From: Catenuloplanes indicus
GTDB taxonomy: Bacteria; Actinomycetota; Actinomycetes; Mycobacteriales; Micromonosporaceae
Direction: 5' to 3'
Assembly (NCBI RefSeq): GCF_030813715.1
Contig: NZ_JAUSUZ010000001.1
Location: 8,104,501-8,168,500, forward strand
Length of the DNA stretch: 64,000 nucleotides
The translations under genes were made by a program, and so were the position numbers. Within the stretch, counting starts at the first letter, position 1; each line of letters opens with the position of its first letter. Positions 47,102-56,822 of this stretch are shown one piece after another. The notes under the pieces are model-generated. The model was not told the origin of the DNA and made no database searches. It saw nothing but the letters and a program-made list of their open reading frames with translations.

Positions 47102-50100
47102 TTGACGGCGGCGATGAGGCTGGTGATGCGGCGCGCCCGCGCGGCGAGGAGCCTGCTGGTCGCGGCCGTCGCGGCAACGTTGATCGCGACGGCGCTGCTG
47201 ACGGGACTGGCCGGCTACAGCCGCGAGGTCGTCGACGCAGGCGCGCGTGGCGCGGTGTCCGCGGCGGACGGTGATCAGCGCTCGATGCTGATCCGGGGAT
47301 CGGCGGGCGGTGACGCGGCCGGCCTGGCCGAGCGGGACCGCAAGGTGCGGGAGCGGCTGGCGGCCGGGCTCGGCGGGCGGGCGACCGCGGTCTCCGGCGC
47401 CGGGTACGCGGCCGGCCGGCAACTGGTCGGCGACACCGGAACCGCCCAGCCGGACGACGACGGCACGGTCTACGCGTCCGTGGTCTTCCTGGACGGCATC
47501 GAGAACCACGCGAACCTGGTGACCGGCGCCTGGCCCGCGGCCGACGGCCTGCAGGCCGCGCTGGCCGAGGACGCCGCGGCCGTGCTCGGCGTGCGCGCCG
47601 GCGACACGGTGCCGATCCTGGACCGGGTCAGCAAGCGGGTCACCGGCGTGACCGTCACCGGGCTGTGGGCGCCGAACGACCCGGACGACGCCTACTGGCG
47701 GCTGACCCCGGACCAGTCATCGGCCTACGGCCCGTTCGTGGTCGGCCGGGACACGTTCGTCGCGCACTTCCTGGCCAACGCGTCCGTGGCCTGGCTGGCC
47801 GAGCCGGACCTGAACGGCGTCGCGCTGACCGAGCTGCACGGGATCGCGCGGGACGCGGCCGTGATCGCCGAAGGGCTGCCGGAGGCGACCGGGCTGGGCA
47901 GCTCCGGGTTGGTCACCTCGGACATCGGCGCGCTCGCCGACCGGCTGGCCGCCGCGGAGCTGGTCGGCCGGTCCGCGCTGGTCACGCCGATGCTGCTGGT
48001 GGTCGTGCTGAGCGGGTATGCGCTACTGCTGGTCGCCGGCCTGCTCACCGAGCAGCGCCGGGACGAGACCGCGCTGTTGCGCGCCCGCGGCGCCGCCCGC
48101 AACCAGCTGGCCGGGCTGGCCGCGCGCGAGGCGCTGCTGGTGGTGCTGCCCGCCGCGATGATCGCGCCGCCGCTGGCCACCCGGCTGGTCGGCGCGGCCG
48201 GTGAGCTGCCGCTGCTGCGCGACGCCGCGATCGACCTGCACCCGTCGACGGACGCGCTCGCCTGGATCGTGGCCGCGCTGGCCGCGCTCGGCTGCGGCCT
48301 TGCGATGCTGGCACCGGCGCTGCGCACGGGCGGCACCTACGCCGGTGAGCTGGCCGCCCGCGCCCGCCCGGCGAAGCGCACGCTGTTCCAGCGAGCAGGC
48401 CTGGACCTGCTGCTGATTGCGCTGGCCGCGCTCGGCTGGATGCAGCTGCGGCAATACTCCTCGCCGCTGGCCGGGTCCGGCGCCGGCCTCGGCATCGATC
48501 CGCTGCTCGCGGCCACGCCGACGATCGCGGTGCTGGGCGGCGCGGTGGTCGCGCTGCGGCTGCTGCCGCCGGTGACGCGGCTGGCCGAGCGCCTGGCCGA
48601 CCGCAAGCAGTGGATCTCCGCGACGTTCGGCACCTGGCAGGCCGGGCGCCGCCCGCACGCCGGTCCGGTGCTGCTGCTCTCGCTCGCGGTCGCGGTCAGC
48701 ACGGTCGCGTGGTGCCTGGCCGGCACGTCCAGCCGGTCCAACACCGACCAGGCCGACCACGTCACCGGTGCCGACCTGCGGCTGGTCGAGCAGGACGGCG
48801 TCGCGCCGGCCGGACGCGCCGCGCAGCTGGCCGGGCTGCCCGGTGCCGCGACCGTGCTGCCCGCCTGGCGGGACAGCCTGCGGATGGGGCCGGAGAACAC
48901 GCTCGGCGACATGGTGGCGCTGGACGCGGCGGACGCGCCCGGCGTGCTGCGGCTGCGCGACGACCTGGCCGGGGGCGGCGCCGGCCGGCTGCTCGGCGGG
49001 CTGGCCGAGGCACGCCGGACCGCACCGGCCGTGCCGCTGCCGCCCGGCGGTACCCGGCTGACCGGCGCGTTCACCGGCGACGGCGTGCGGTCGCCGATCC
49101 GGGCCACGGCCGTGCTCGCGGACGGGCACGGCACCACCTACCGGCTGGCGCTCGGCGAGGCCTGGTCCGGCGACCTGGCCCGCTTCGACGTGGCGCTGCC
49201 GTCTGGCCCGGACCGGCTGGCCGGTTTCGTGGTCGACGCGGTCGGCGGCAACGGCGAGCGGCTGAACTGGGCGCTGACCGGGCTGGCCGTGGACGGCACG
49301 CCGCTGGACCTGACCGGCGGTGCGCCGCGCTGGAACGGCACGGACCGGGCCGGCCGGGTCAGCGACGCGGCGGTCGAGGGCGGCGGGGTGCGCGCCGCGT
49401 ACACGGTCCAGGGGGTGCTCTTCGGGGTCCGGTCGTTCACGTTCGCGGTGGTGCCGAAGGCCACCGAGCAGCTGGCGGTGCCGGTGGTCGCCACCCCGGC
49501 CGCGCTGTCCGCGCTGCGGCTGGACGTCGGCGGCACGACCCGGATGTCGCTCGGTGGCGCCTCGGTCGCGGTGGTCGTCACCGGCCGCGCCGACTCGCTG
49601 CCGGGCGGCACCCAGACCGCGTCGCTGCTGGTCGACCTGCCGTCGCTGAGCTCCGCCGTGTTCAACGCCTGGGGACTGACCCGCGGCCCGCAGGAGTGGT
49701 GGGTGTCGGCCGGGCCCGGCACCCGGACCGAGGCGGCGGACGCGGCCCGCGCGCTCGGCGGCCTGACCGTGCTGGACCGGGTCGCGCTCGGCGGTGCGGC
49801 GGACTCCGATCCGTACGGCGTCGGTGCCCGGGCCGCGCTGTTCGCGGCCGCGCTCGGCGCGGTGCTGCTGGCCGCCGTCGGCGTCGCGGTGGACGTGCGC
49901 GCCACCGGGCGCCGCCGGCTGACCGAGATGGCGGTGCTGCACACGCTCGGCGTCGGCGCCCGCCAGCTGGCCCGCGCGCTCCTGATCGAGCAGGCGTTCC
50001 TGGCCGGGCTCGGCGTGCTGGCCGGGCTCGGCGTCGGCATCGCGGTCGCGGCCACGATGGCGCCGCTGGTGGTGCTGACGCCGTCCGCGGAGAGACCGGT

Positions 50101-50251
50101 GCCGGAACCGGTGCTGCAGGTCGACTGGCCGGCGGTCGGCGTGACCGGCGCGCTGCTGCTCGGCCTGGCACTCGGGCTGTCCGCGCTGTCCGCCCTGAAC
50201 CTGCGCAACCGGCTGGCCGTCGCCCAGCTGCGGATCGGAGAGGATCGATGA
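47102..50251 (+). CDS. Large FtsX-family ABC permease (1049 residues)
   Basis: A long permease with an N-terminal membrane helix, a large extracytoplasmic region, FtsX-type helix groups around residues 295-440 and 455-560 and a further FtsX domain at the C-terminus (ARAALFAAALGAVLLAAVGVAVDVRATGRRRLTEMAVLHTLGVGARQLARALLIEQAFLAGLGVLAGLGVG). Such proteins pair with MacB/LolD-type ATPases for export or mechanotransmission instead of classical import. The TTG at 47102 or ATG at 47114 may be the start. Stop overlaps the next permease (ATGA). Together with the next three genes it forms one exporter operon. Confidence 0.88.
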   Translation: MTAAMRLVMRRARAARSLLVAAVAATLIATALLTGLAGYSREVVDAGARGAVSAADGDQRSMLIRGSAGGDAAGLAERDRKVRERLAAGLGGRATAVSGAGYAAGRQLVGDTGTAQPDDDGTVYASVVFLDGIENHANLVTGAWPAADGLQAALAEDAAAVLGVRAGDTVPILDRVSKRVTGVTVTGLWAPNDPDDAYWRLTPDQSSAYGPFVVGRDTFVAHFLANASVAWLAEPDLNGVALTELHGIARDAAVIAEGLPEATGLGSSGLVTSDIGALADRLAAAELVGRSALVTPMLLVVVLSGYALLLVAGLLTEQRRDETALLRARGAARNQLAGLAAREALLVVLPAAMIAPPLATRLVGAAGELPLLRDAAIDLHPSTDALAWIVAALAALGCGLAMLAPALRTGGTYAGELAARARPAKRTLFQRAGLDLLLIALAALGWMQLRQYSSPLAGSGAGLGIDPLLAATPTIAVLGGAVVALRLLPPVTRLAERLADRKQWISATFGTWQAGRRPHAGPVLLLSLAVAVSTVAWCLAGTSSRSNTDQADHVTGADLRLVEQDGVAPAGRAAQLAGLPGAATVLPAWRDSLRMGPENTLGDMVALDAADAPGVLRLRDDLAGGGAGRLLGGLAEARRTAPAVPLPPGGTRLTGAFTGDGVRSPIRATAVLADGHGTTYRLALGEAWSGDLARFDVALPSGPDRLAGFVVDAVGGNGERLNWALTGLAVDGTPLDLTGGAPRWNGTDRAGRVSDAAVEGGGVRAAYTVQGVLFGVRSFTFAVVPKATEQLAVPVVATPAALSALRLDVGGTTRMSLGGASVAVVVTGRADSLPGGTQTASLLVDLPSLSSAVFNAWGLTRGPQEWWVSAGPGTRTEAADAARALGGLTVLDRVALGGAADSDPYGVGARAALFAAALGAVLLAAVGVAVDVRATGRRRLTEMAVLHTLGVGARQLARALLIEQAFLAGLGVLAGLGVGIAVAATMAPLVVLTPSAERPVPEPVLQVDWPAVGVTGALLLGLALGLSALSALNLRNRLAVAQLRIGEDR

Positions 50252-52968
50252 GACTCCTGCGGCGGATACGGGCGGCGGCCGGATGTCTGGCTCTCCTCGC
50301 GGCGCTCGGGCTGGTGGCGTCGCTGCTGGTCAGCGGCGTGCCCCGGCTGGCGAACGGGTTCACCGACGACGGCCTGCGCGCGGACGTGCGCGCACTGCAC
50401 TTCGCGGCCCGCGACCTCACCTACGGCGTGGAGCCGGAGATCGACGGCAAGGTCCGGGTGACCGGCGCGGAGGGACGGCTGGAGGGCTACCGGCAGGTGA
50501 TGCCCGCGCCGCTGCCCGACGCGGTCGGCGGGCGCTGGTTCGCCGCGCAGGTCGGTGGCCAGCCGCCCGCGATCGGGAAACCCCAGGTGGCCGTGGCGCA
50601 GGGCCGGTTCGCCACGCCGTGCCCGCCCAGCCTGTCGTTCCGCTACCAGGCCGGCCTGACCGGCAGGCTGCGGATCACGGCCGGCCGGGCGCCGGACACC
50701 AGGGCGGGCGGCCCGGTCGAGGTGATGGTCTCCGAGGAGGCCGCGTTCCGGCTCGGCGTGCGGGACGGGACCGCGTTCGCGGTGACCGGCGCGACCGAGA
50801 CGCCGGTGGCGGCGGAGATCGTCGGCGTCTACGCGCCGCTGGACCCGGCGGCACCGGACTGGGACAACGTCGTGCTGGCCACCGTCGCCTGCGGGCCGGC
50901 CTCCACGGACACGACGTGGCGGGCCACCGTGCTGACCGACGCGGACGGCCTGGGTACCGCGGCGGACGGCACCGGCATGCTGGCCTACGAGTGGCGGTAC
51001 CGCGTCGACGAGACCCGGTTGACCGCGGACGGCCTGCCCCCGCTGGTCACCGCGATCGCCGAGGCCAAGCGCACGCCGCCGGACGAGGGCCTGCGGCTGA
51101 CCACCTCGCTGGACCGGGAACTGCTGGACTTTCAGGGCCGGCGGCGCGCGGTCGCGGCACTGCTCGCGGTGGTGCTGTCCGGCCTGGTCGCCACGCTGCT
51201 CGGGCTGATCGTGCTGGCCGCCCGGCTGGCCGTGGACCGGCGGCGGGACGAGCTGTCGCTGCTGCGCGCCCGCGGCGGCACCGGCACCGCGATCGGCCTG
51301 CGTACGCTCGCCGAGACCACGGTGATCGTGCCGGCCGCGGTGCTCGCCGGCTGGGCGGCCGGCACGCTGCTGCCCGGCCGCGCGGCGGAGGGGGAGTGGT
51401 GGTCCGTGCTCGGCATCGGGCTGGTCGCCACGCTGTCCGTACCGGTGCTGGCGATGTCGGTGCGGACCGGGTTCCTCGGCGGCCGGCAGGATTTGATCGC
51501 GCTGCGCCCGTCGCTGCGCCGCCTCGCGGTCGAGGGCTTCCTGCTGCTGCTCGCGGTGCTCGGCGTGGTCGTGCTGCGCCGCCGCGGGCTCAGCCAGGAC
51601 GTCGGCGTCGACCCGTTCCTCGCGTCCGTGCCGGTGCTGCTCGCGGTCGCGGCCGCGCTGGTCGCGGTGCGGTCGGTGCCGTGGCCGCTGCGCCAGGTCG
51701 GCCGGTTCGCACACCGGTCCCGCAGCGTGGTGCCGTTCCTCGGCCTGGCCCGAGCCGGGCGGGCCGCGCCGGTCAGTCTCGGCCCGCTCGCGGTGCTGGT
51801 CGTGGCGATCGCGACCGGCGTCTTCACCAGCGTGGTCACCAGCACCATCGGGTACGCCCGGGACCGCGCCGCGGACAGCGCGGTGGCCGGCGACGCGCAG
51901 CTGACCGGGTACGCGTTCGGCCCCGGCACGGCCGCTTCCCTGGAGAAGCTCAACGGCGTGACCTCGGTCGTGCCGTTGAGCGTGGAATCCGGTGTCCGGC
52001 TGCAGGACCGGCTCGGCACCGGCAGCCACGAGACCACCCAGGCCCAGCAGGTCGTGGTGGACGGTCCCGCGATGGCGCGGGTGCTGCGGGACAGCGGGCT
52101 CGGCGTCACGCTGCCACCGGTGCTGCTCGACTCGGCCCGGGTCGCCACGGACGACGCGCCGGTCCCGGCCGTGGTGTCGCCGTCGGTCGCGGCCGAGGTC
52201 GGCGACGGCGGCGCCACCGAGGTGCAGGGCCGGCGGTACGCGTTCCGGGTCGCCGCGGTCGTCGACTCGCTACCCGGCCTGGACATGGGTGCCCGCGCGT
52301 TCATCGCGCTCCCGGCCGCCGCGCTGCCGTTGCCGCAGAACGCGGAGATCGTGCCGAACCGGTTCCTGATCGCCGGCGACGGCTTCTCCACCGCGGAGCT
52401 GACCGCGACCGGTGACCAGGGCCAGCTCGACTACTTCGCCACCGTCTTCGGCCGCCCGGTGCCCGACACCCAGCTGGAACGGCGGGCCACGGTCGTCACC
52501 TGGGCCGGTTACCGGGACGTGATGGAGAGCGGCGGCGTCAACGGCGTGCTCAGCTTCACGTTCGCGGCCGGTGCCACCGGTGCGACGCTGCTGGCGCTGC
52601 TCGCGGTCGGGTTCACCGTGCTGGCCGACGCGGCCGGGCGCGGGCGGACGCTGTCGAGGCTGCGGACCATGGGCCTGTCCGCCGGGCAGGGCCGCGGTCT
52701 GCTGGTCTACGAGCTGCTGCCGCTGGTCGCGGTCGCGGTGCTCGCCGGTGGCGCGGTCGGGGTCGCGCTGCCGCAGATCCTCGGGCCCGCGCTCGGGCTC
52801 GGCGGGTTCACGGCCGGCGCGCCGGTCCGTACTCATGTGGATCCGGTGTTGGTGTTGGGTGTTCCGCTGCTCATGGTGCTGGCGCTGCTGCTGGCCCTGC
52901 TGGTGGAGAGCGGGCTGAATCGCCGGATGCGCCTCGGCGAGGTGCTCCGCCTCGGAGAGGAGAACTGA
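50248..52968 (+). CDS. FtsX-family ABC permease (906 residues)
   Basis: The second permease of the pair, with an N-terminal helix (CLALLAALGLVASLLVSGV), a large outside domain, a first FtsX segment near residue 300 (AVAALLAVVLSGLVATLLGLIVLAARLAVDRRRDELSLLRARGGTGTAIGLRTLAE) and a second at the C-terminus (GATGATLLALLAVGFTVLADAAGRGRTLSRLRTMGLSAGQGRGLLVYELLP). The two permeases are not close paralogs, so a heterodimer is likely. TGATG junction with the first ATPase gene. Confidence 0.9.
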   Translation: MRLLRRIRAAAGCLALLAALGLVASLLVSGVPRLANGFTDDGLRADVRALHFAARDLTYGVEPEIDGKVRVTGAEGRLEGYRQVMPAPLPDAVGGRWFAAQVGGQPPAIGKPQVAVAQGRFATPCPPSLSFRYQAGLTGRLRITAGRAPDTRAGGPVEVMVSEEAAFRLGVRDGTAFAVTGATETPVAAEIVGVYAPLDPAAPDWDNVVLATVACGPASTDTTWRATVLTDADGLGTAADGTGMLAYEWRYRVDETRLTADGLPPLVTAIAEAKRTPPDEGLRLTTSLDRELLDFQGRRRAVAALLAVVLSGLVATLLGLIVLAARLAVDRRRDELSLLRARGGTGTAIGLRTLAETTVIVPAAVLAGWAAGTLLPGRAAEGEWWSVLGIGLVATLSVPVLAMSVRTGFLGGRQDLIALRPSLRRLAVEGFLLLLAVLGVVVLRRRGLSQDVGVDPFLASVPVLLAVAAALVAVRSVPWPLRQVGRFAHRSRSVVPFLGLARAGRAAPVSLGPLAVLVVAIATGVFTSVVTSTIGYARDRAADSAVAGDAQLTGYAFGPGTAASLEKLNGVTSVVPLSVESGVRLQDRLGTGSHETTQAQQVVVDGPAMARVLRDSGLGVTLPPVLLDSARVATDDAPVPAVVSPSVAAEVGDGGATEVQGRRYAFRVAAVVDSLPGLDMGARAFIALPAAALPLPQNAEIVPNRFLIAGDGFSTAELTATGDQGQLDYFATVFGRPVPDTQLERRATVVTWAGYRDVMESGGVNGVLSFTFAAGATGATLLALLAVGFTVLADAAGRGRTLSRLRTMGLSAGQGRGLLVYELLPLVAVAVLAGGAVGVALPQILGPALGLGGFTAGAPVRTHVDPVLVLGVPLLMVLALLLALLVESGLNRRMRLGEVLRLGEEN

Positions 52969-53912
52969 TGGCGGCCCCTGATCTGGCCACCCTGCAGCGA
53001 CGGGCGGCCGAACGCGCCGCCGCGCGGGCGGGCGGCACCGACCGGCTGCGCGGGCACATCGTCTGCGACGGCCTGGTGCGGATCTTCAAGACCGAGGGCG
53101 TGGAGGTCTTCGCGCTGCAGGGCCTGGACCTGGTCGTCGACCGCGGCGAGCTGGTCGCGATCGTCGGCGCGTCCGGCTCCGGCAAGTCGACCATGCTGAA
53201 CGTGCTCTCCGGCCTGGACGTGCCGACCGCCGGGATCGCCCGGGTCGCCGGTTACGACCTGCTGACCATGTCGCCGCGCAAGCGCCTCACCTACCGGCGG
53301 CACACGGTCGGGTTCATCTGGCAGCAGACCGCGCGGAACCTGCTGCCCTACCTGACCGCGAGGGAGAACGTGGAGCTGCCGCAGCAGCTGGCCCGGCGCG
53401 GCCGCGGCGCGGCCAAGCGCGCGCAGGAGCTGCTCGGCATGCTCGGCGTGGGCGAGCTGGCGAACCGGCGGCCGGGCGAGATGTCCGGCGGCCAGCAGCA
53501 GCGCGTCGCGGTCGCGGTGGCGGTGGCGAACAACCCGGAGGTGCTGTTCGCCGACGAGCCGACCGGTGAGCTGGACGAGGCCACGGCCGCGGAGGTGTTC
53601 GGCGCGCTCCGCACGATCAACGCGGAACTGGGCGTCACCGTCGTCATCGTCACGCACGACCACTCGGTGTCCTCGCAGGTCCGCCGCACGGTGCAGATCC
53701 GCGACGGCCGGACGTCCGCGGAGGTGCGCCGGTCCGCACGTCTTTCCGAGGACGGCGTGGAAGAACTGATCACCGAGGAGTACGCGGTGATCGACCGCAG
53801 CGGCCGGCTGCAGCTGCCGGCCACGTTCGTCGACGAGCTGGCACTGCGCGAGCGCGTCAAGCTCACGCTGGAACCCGATCACGTCGCCGTCTTCCCGGGG
53901 CAGGAAAAATGA
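52968..53912 (+). CDS. ABC exporter ATPase with C-terminal AbrB-like domain
   Basis: A 314-residue MacB/LolD-type ATPase: AIVGASGSGKSTMLNVLSGLD (Walker A), RPGEMSGGQQQRVAVAVAVANNP (signature), VLFADEPTGELDE (Walker B) and VTHDHSVSSQ (H loop). After the ATPase core, residues about 262-310 read EYAVIDRSGRLQLPATFVDELALRERVKLTLEPDHVAVFPG, the pattern of SpoVT/AbrB or MazE-type swapped-hairpin domains (GRLxLP...LxxGxxVxLxxDxxxL). Such a tail is unusual on an ABC ATPase and could be a dimerisation or regulatory module. ATGA overlap with the next ATPase. Confidence 0.92.
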   Translation: MAAPDLATLQRRAAERAAARAGGTDRLRGHIVCDGLVRIFKTEGVEVFALQGLDLVVDRGELVAIVGASGSGKSTMLNVLSGLDVPTAGIARVAGYDLLTMSPRKRLTYRRHTVGFIWQQTARNLLPYLTARENVELPQQLARRGRGAAKRAQELLGMLGVGELANRRPGEMSGGQQQRVAVAVAVANNPEVLFADEPTGELDEATAAEVFGALRTINAELGVTVVIVTHDHSVSSQVRRTVQIRDGRTSAEVRRSARLSEDGVEELITEEYAVIDRSGRLQLPATFVDELALRERVKLTLEPDHVAVFPGQEK

Positions 53913-54583
53913 TCATCTCAGTGTCCGGCGTGAGCCGGAACTACGGCGACGTCGAGGCTGTCCGGGCCGTGTCGTTCACCGCGAACCGGGGCGAACTGGT
54001 CGCGGTGCGCGGCCGGTCCGGCGCCGGCAAGACCACGCTGCTCAACATGGTCGGCGGCCTGGACCGGCCGTCGTCCGGGCAGATCGTGATCGACGGGCAC
54101 GACGTGACCGCCGCGTCCGAGAAGGAGCTGCTGAAGCTGCGCCGCACCACGATCGGCTTCGTGTTCCAGTCGTTCGGACTGATCCCGATCCTGTCCGCGG
54201 CCGAGAACGTGAGCGTGCCGCTGCGCCTCAACAGACAACCCCCGGCGGTACGCGAGGAGCGCATCTCGCTGCTGCTGGAGCTGGTCGGGCTCGGCGGTCA
54301 CGCGAACCAGCGGCCGTACGAGCTGTCCGGCGGCCAGCAGCAGCGCGTCGCGGTCGCCCGCGCGCTGGCCAACGACCCGCCGCTGCTGATCGCGGACGAG
54401 CCGACCGGCCAGCTCGACTCGGAGACCGGACGGTCCATCATGGACCTGCTGCGCGCGCTGGTCGCCTCGCGCGGCATGTGCGTCCTCGTCGCCACGCACG
54501 ACCCGACCCTGATCGACCTGGCCGACCGCGTCCTCACGCTCCGCGACGGCCGCCTCGCCGAGGCCCCGGTCCCGGCGCTGTGA
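53909..54583 (+). CDS. ABC exporter ATPase, LolD/MacB type
   Basis: A 224-residue ATPase: AVRGRSGAGKTTLLNMVGGLDRP (Walker A), PYELSGGQQQRVAVARALANDPPLLIADEPTGQLDS (signature and Walker B), VLVATHDPTLIDLADRVLTLRDG (H loop). It is the second ATPase of the operon. Two different ATPases and two different permeases suggest a heteromeric complex. The operon ends at a strong terminator. Confidence 0.95.
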   Translation: MIISVSGVSRNYGDVEAVRAVSFTANRGELVAVRGRSGAGKTTLLNMVGGLDRPSSGQIVIDGHDVTAASEKELLKLRRTTIGFVFQSFGLIPILSAAENVSVPLRLNRQPPAVREERISLLLELVGLGGHANQRPYELSGGQQQRVAVARALANDPPLLIADEPTGQLDSETGRSIMDLLRALVASRGMCVLVATHDPTLIDLADRVLTLRDGRLAEAPVPAL

Positions 54584-54589
54584 CGGAAT

Positions 54590-54615
54590 GCGCCCGGCCG
54601 TTTCCGGCCGGGCGC
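54590..54615. terminator. Terminator after the ABC operon
   Basis: GCGCCCGGCCG-TTTC-CGGCCGGGCGC, an 11-bp perfect stem with a 4-nt loop, directly between convergent stops. Confidence 0.82.
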
Positions 54616-54621
54616 GATCGC

Positions 54622-55047
54622 TCAGCGGATGCGTGCGCCGTAGACGTGGTCGACGGTGATGGTGAGCAGGACGCGGCGGTCGGCGACCATGGCGCGCTTG
54701 TAGTCGTCCCAGTCCGGGTGTTCGCCGGCCGCCTTGCGGTAGTAGTCGATCAGCGCGGCGACCTCGGGGCCGTCCGGGTCGGTGCCGGGGCCGGTGAGCG
54801 TGGCCGTGCCCTCGGCCGTCACCCAGGACCAGCCGTCCGGGCTGGTCGCCTCCAGTGTGGCGCGCGGGTCGCGGCGCAGGTTCGCGGTCTTGGCCCGGCC
54901 CTCGGTGATCGACACCAGGATGGTGCCGGCCTCCCGGTCGAAGTAGTGCGTGACCGGCGAGAGTTGCGGCCGGCCGTCCTTCTTGATGGTGGCGAGAATG
55001 CCGATCTTGGTGCTGGCCAGCAGGTCGTGCAGCTCGTCAGGCGTCAT
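54622..55047 (-). CDS. PPOX-class F420-dependent oxidoreductase (pyridoxamine-oxidase fold)
   Basis: A 141-residue split-barrel flavin-type protein: ILATIKKDGRPQLSPVTHYFDREAGTILVSITEGRAKTANLRRDPRATLEATSPDGWSWVTAEGTATLTG is the characteristic strand pattern of actinobacterial F420-dependent PPOX reductases (Rv1155-type). It acts in the cytoplasm, probably on cofactor-like or xenobiotic substrates. The ATG at 55047 is chosen because the domain begins there. Confidence 0.88.
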   Translation of the reverse strand: MTPDELHDLLASTKIGILATIKKDGRPQLSPVTHYFDREAGTILVSITEGRAKTANLRRDPRATLEATSPDGWSWVTAEGTATLTGPGTDPDGPEVAALIDYYRKAAGEHPDWDDYKRAMVADRRVLLTITVDHVYGARIR

Positions 55048-55087
55048 ACTCGGCCCCAACCCCTGCTGGTCACGGGACATTCCGGTT

Positions 55088-55114
55088 CGGGGCCGGGTCG
55101 TCGACCCGGCCCCG
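55088..55114. terminator. Perfect 27-nt terminator palindrome
   Basis: CGGGGCCGGGTCG and its exact complement are separated by one T. It lies after the antiporter stop on the minus strand and upstream of the PPOX gene. Confidence 0.8.
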
Positions 55115-55121
55115 TCCGTGC

Positions 55122-56729
55122 TCAGTGTTTGCCGGGGGAGGGCAGGATGCTCTCCTCGTGGTCCAGCTCGCGCTCCAGGATCCGCAGGTCGGCGTCCTCG
55201 AGCAGGCCGTTGTCCCGCCAGGACAGCAGCTCCTCGCGCTGCGCCATGATCATCTCCCGGCGCGCTTGCTGTGCGGCGCGGTACTCCTCGTTGACCGGCA
55301 GGGCCTCGTCCTCGGTTGCGTTCAGCACGGCCAGCCGGCCGCGGTAGCGCTCCAGGCGGGCCTCGGCCAGCCGGCGCGCGCCCGGCAGCGACGCGCGGAT
55401 CGCCGGGTCCTCCGACTCCTCCAGCTCGTCCAGCCGGGCCACCGCGGCCTCCATCGCGGCCGCGCGGGCCTCGTTGCGGGTCCGGGCGCGGCTCACGTCC
55501 GTGCCCGGGATCCGCAGCACGCGCAGCAACGGGCCGAACGTCAGGCCCTGCCCGATCAGCGTCACCAGCACCACGATGTACGCGCAGAACAGCAGCAGAT
55601 CCCGGTTCGGCGTGTCGCCCGGCAGCGTGAAGACCGCGGCCAGCGTGATCACGCCGCGGGTGCCGGCCCAGGTCAGCGCGGTCAGCTCGCGCAGCGACAA
55701 CGCCGGGTTGTTCCGGTTCGGGTCGCCGCCCAGCCGCGCGTGCATGTGGCCGGGCAGGTGCGCCATCACGTACAGCCAGACCGGCCGCAGCAGCAGCACC
55801 ACCGCGACCGTGATCCCGGCGGCGGAGACGATCGTGGCCCAGCTGTACTCGGTGAGCGCGCGCAGCACCGACGGCAGCTGCTGCCCGATCAGCACGAACA
55901 CGTACCCCTCGAGCAGGTACTCCACGAAGTGCCACACCGGCCGGGACTGCAGCCGGGACCGGCTCGTCGTCATCGACGGCGCCCGGTGGCCCAGCCACAG
56001 GCCGCAGACCACCACGGCCAGCACGCCGGAGACGTGGATCTCCTCGGCGACCAGGAACACCGCGAACGGCGTACCCAGCGACAGCGCGGTGTCGATCAGC
56101 GGATCGGTGATCCGGCGGCGGACCTGCCCGAGCAGCCACGCCGACGCCAGGCCGATCGCCAGGCCACCGGCCGCCATCAGGGAGAACTCGCCGACCGCGT
56201 GCCCGAGCGAGAAGTGCCCGCTGACCGTGGCCAGCACCGCGACCTTCAGGATCGTCAGCGCGGTCGCGTCGTTGAGCAGCCCCTCACCCTCGACCAGCGT
56301 GATCAGCCGCGGCGGCAGGCCCGCCTTCCGGCCGATGGACAGCGCCGCGACCGGGTCCGGCGGCGCGACCGCGGCGCCGACCGCGATGCCGGCCGCCAGC
56401 GTCACCCCGGCCACGAACAGGTCCAGGCCGAGGCCGACCAGCAGTGCGGTGGCCAGGACCAGGCCCACGGACAGGCCCAGCACCGTACGCATGTTCCGCT
56501 TGATCGCGGTGAGGCTCGACTCCAGCGCCGCCGCGTACAGCAGCGGCGGGATCACCAGGTAGAGCACGACGTCCGGGTCGAGCTCGAGGTTCGGCCCGGG
56601 CAGATAACCGTACCCGATCCCCGCGACGACCAGCAGGACCGAGGCGGGCAGGCCACTGCGGTGCGCGACGGCGTTCGCCACCATCACCACCACGAGCCCG
56701 CCCAGCACCAGCGCCATTGTTTCGACCAT
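55122..56729 (-). CDS. CPA1-type Na+/H+ antiporter
   Basis: A 535-residue transporter with about 12 membrane helices and a cytoplasmic tail. GAAVAPPDPVAAL matches the DP-type ion site of CPA1 (GAxVxPTDPVA), and LVEGEGLLNDATALTI the EGESLLND motif, with the Asp that binds the cation. RNMRTVLGLSVGLVLATALLVG and TWAGTRGVITLAAVFTLP are other conserved helices. The last 130 residues are hydrophilic with heptad-like repeats (ARLDELEESEDPAIRASLPGARRLAEARLERYRGRLAVL), a possible regulatory coiled coil. Start at ATG 56729 after GGGGAAAG. Confidence 0.92.
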   Translation of the reverse strand: MVETMALVLGGLVVVMVANAVAHRSGLPASVLLVVAGIGYGYLPGPNLELDPDVVLYLVIPPLLYAAALESSLTAIKRNMRTVLGLSVGLVLATALLVGLGLDLFVAGVTLAAGIAVGAAVAPPDPVAALSIGRKAGLPPRLITLVEGEGLLNDATALTILKVAVLATVSGHFSLGHAVGEFSLMAAGGLAIGLASAWLLGQVRRRITDPLIDTALSLGTPFAVFLVAEEIHVSGVLAVVVCGLWLGHRAPSMTTSRSRLQSRPVWHFVEYLLEGYVFVLIGQQLPSVLRALTEYSWATIVSAAGITVAVVLLLRPVWLYVMAHLPGHMHARLGGDPNRNNPALSLRELTALTWAGTRGVITLAAVFTLPGDTPNRDLLLFCAYIVVLVTLIGQGLTFGPLLRVLRIPGTDVSRARTRNEARAAAMEAAVARLDELEESEDPAIRASLPGARRLAEARLERYRGRLAVLNATEDEALPVNEEYRAAQQARREMIMAQREELLSWRDNGLLEDADLRILERELDHEESILPSPGKH

Positions 56730-56822
56730 CCGTACCGGCTTTCCCCTCTGCGCGATCCTCCCCACCGGAACCCTTTCATGGCGGTACGTGGCAGGTGCGG
56801 GGCGGTGCGGCACTATTGCCGG

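Noticed and set aside
48610-52968. 1452-codon plus-strand frame over both permeases
   Set aside because: It begins inside the first permease in another frame and only its second part is real (start at 50248, by ATGA overlap).
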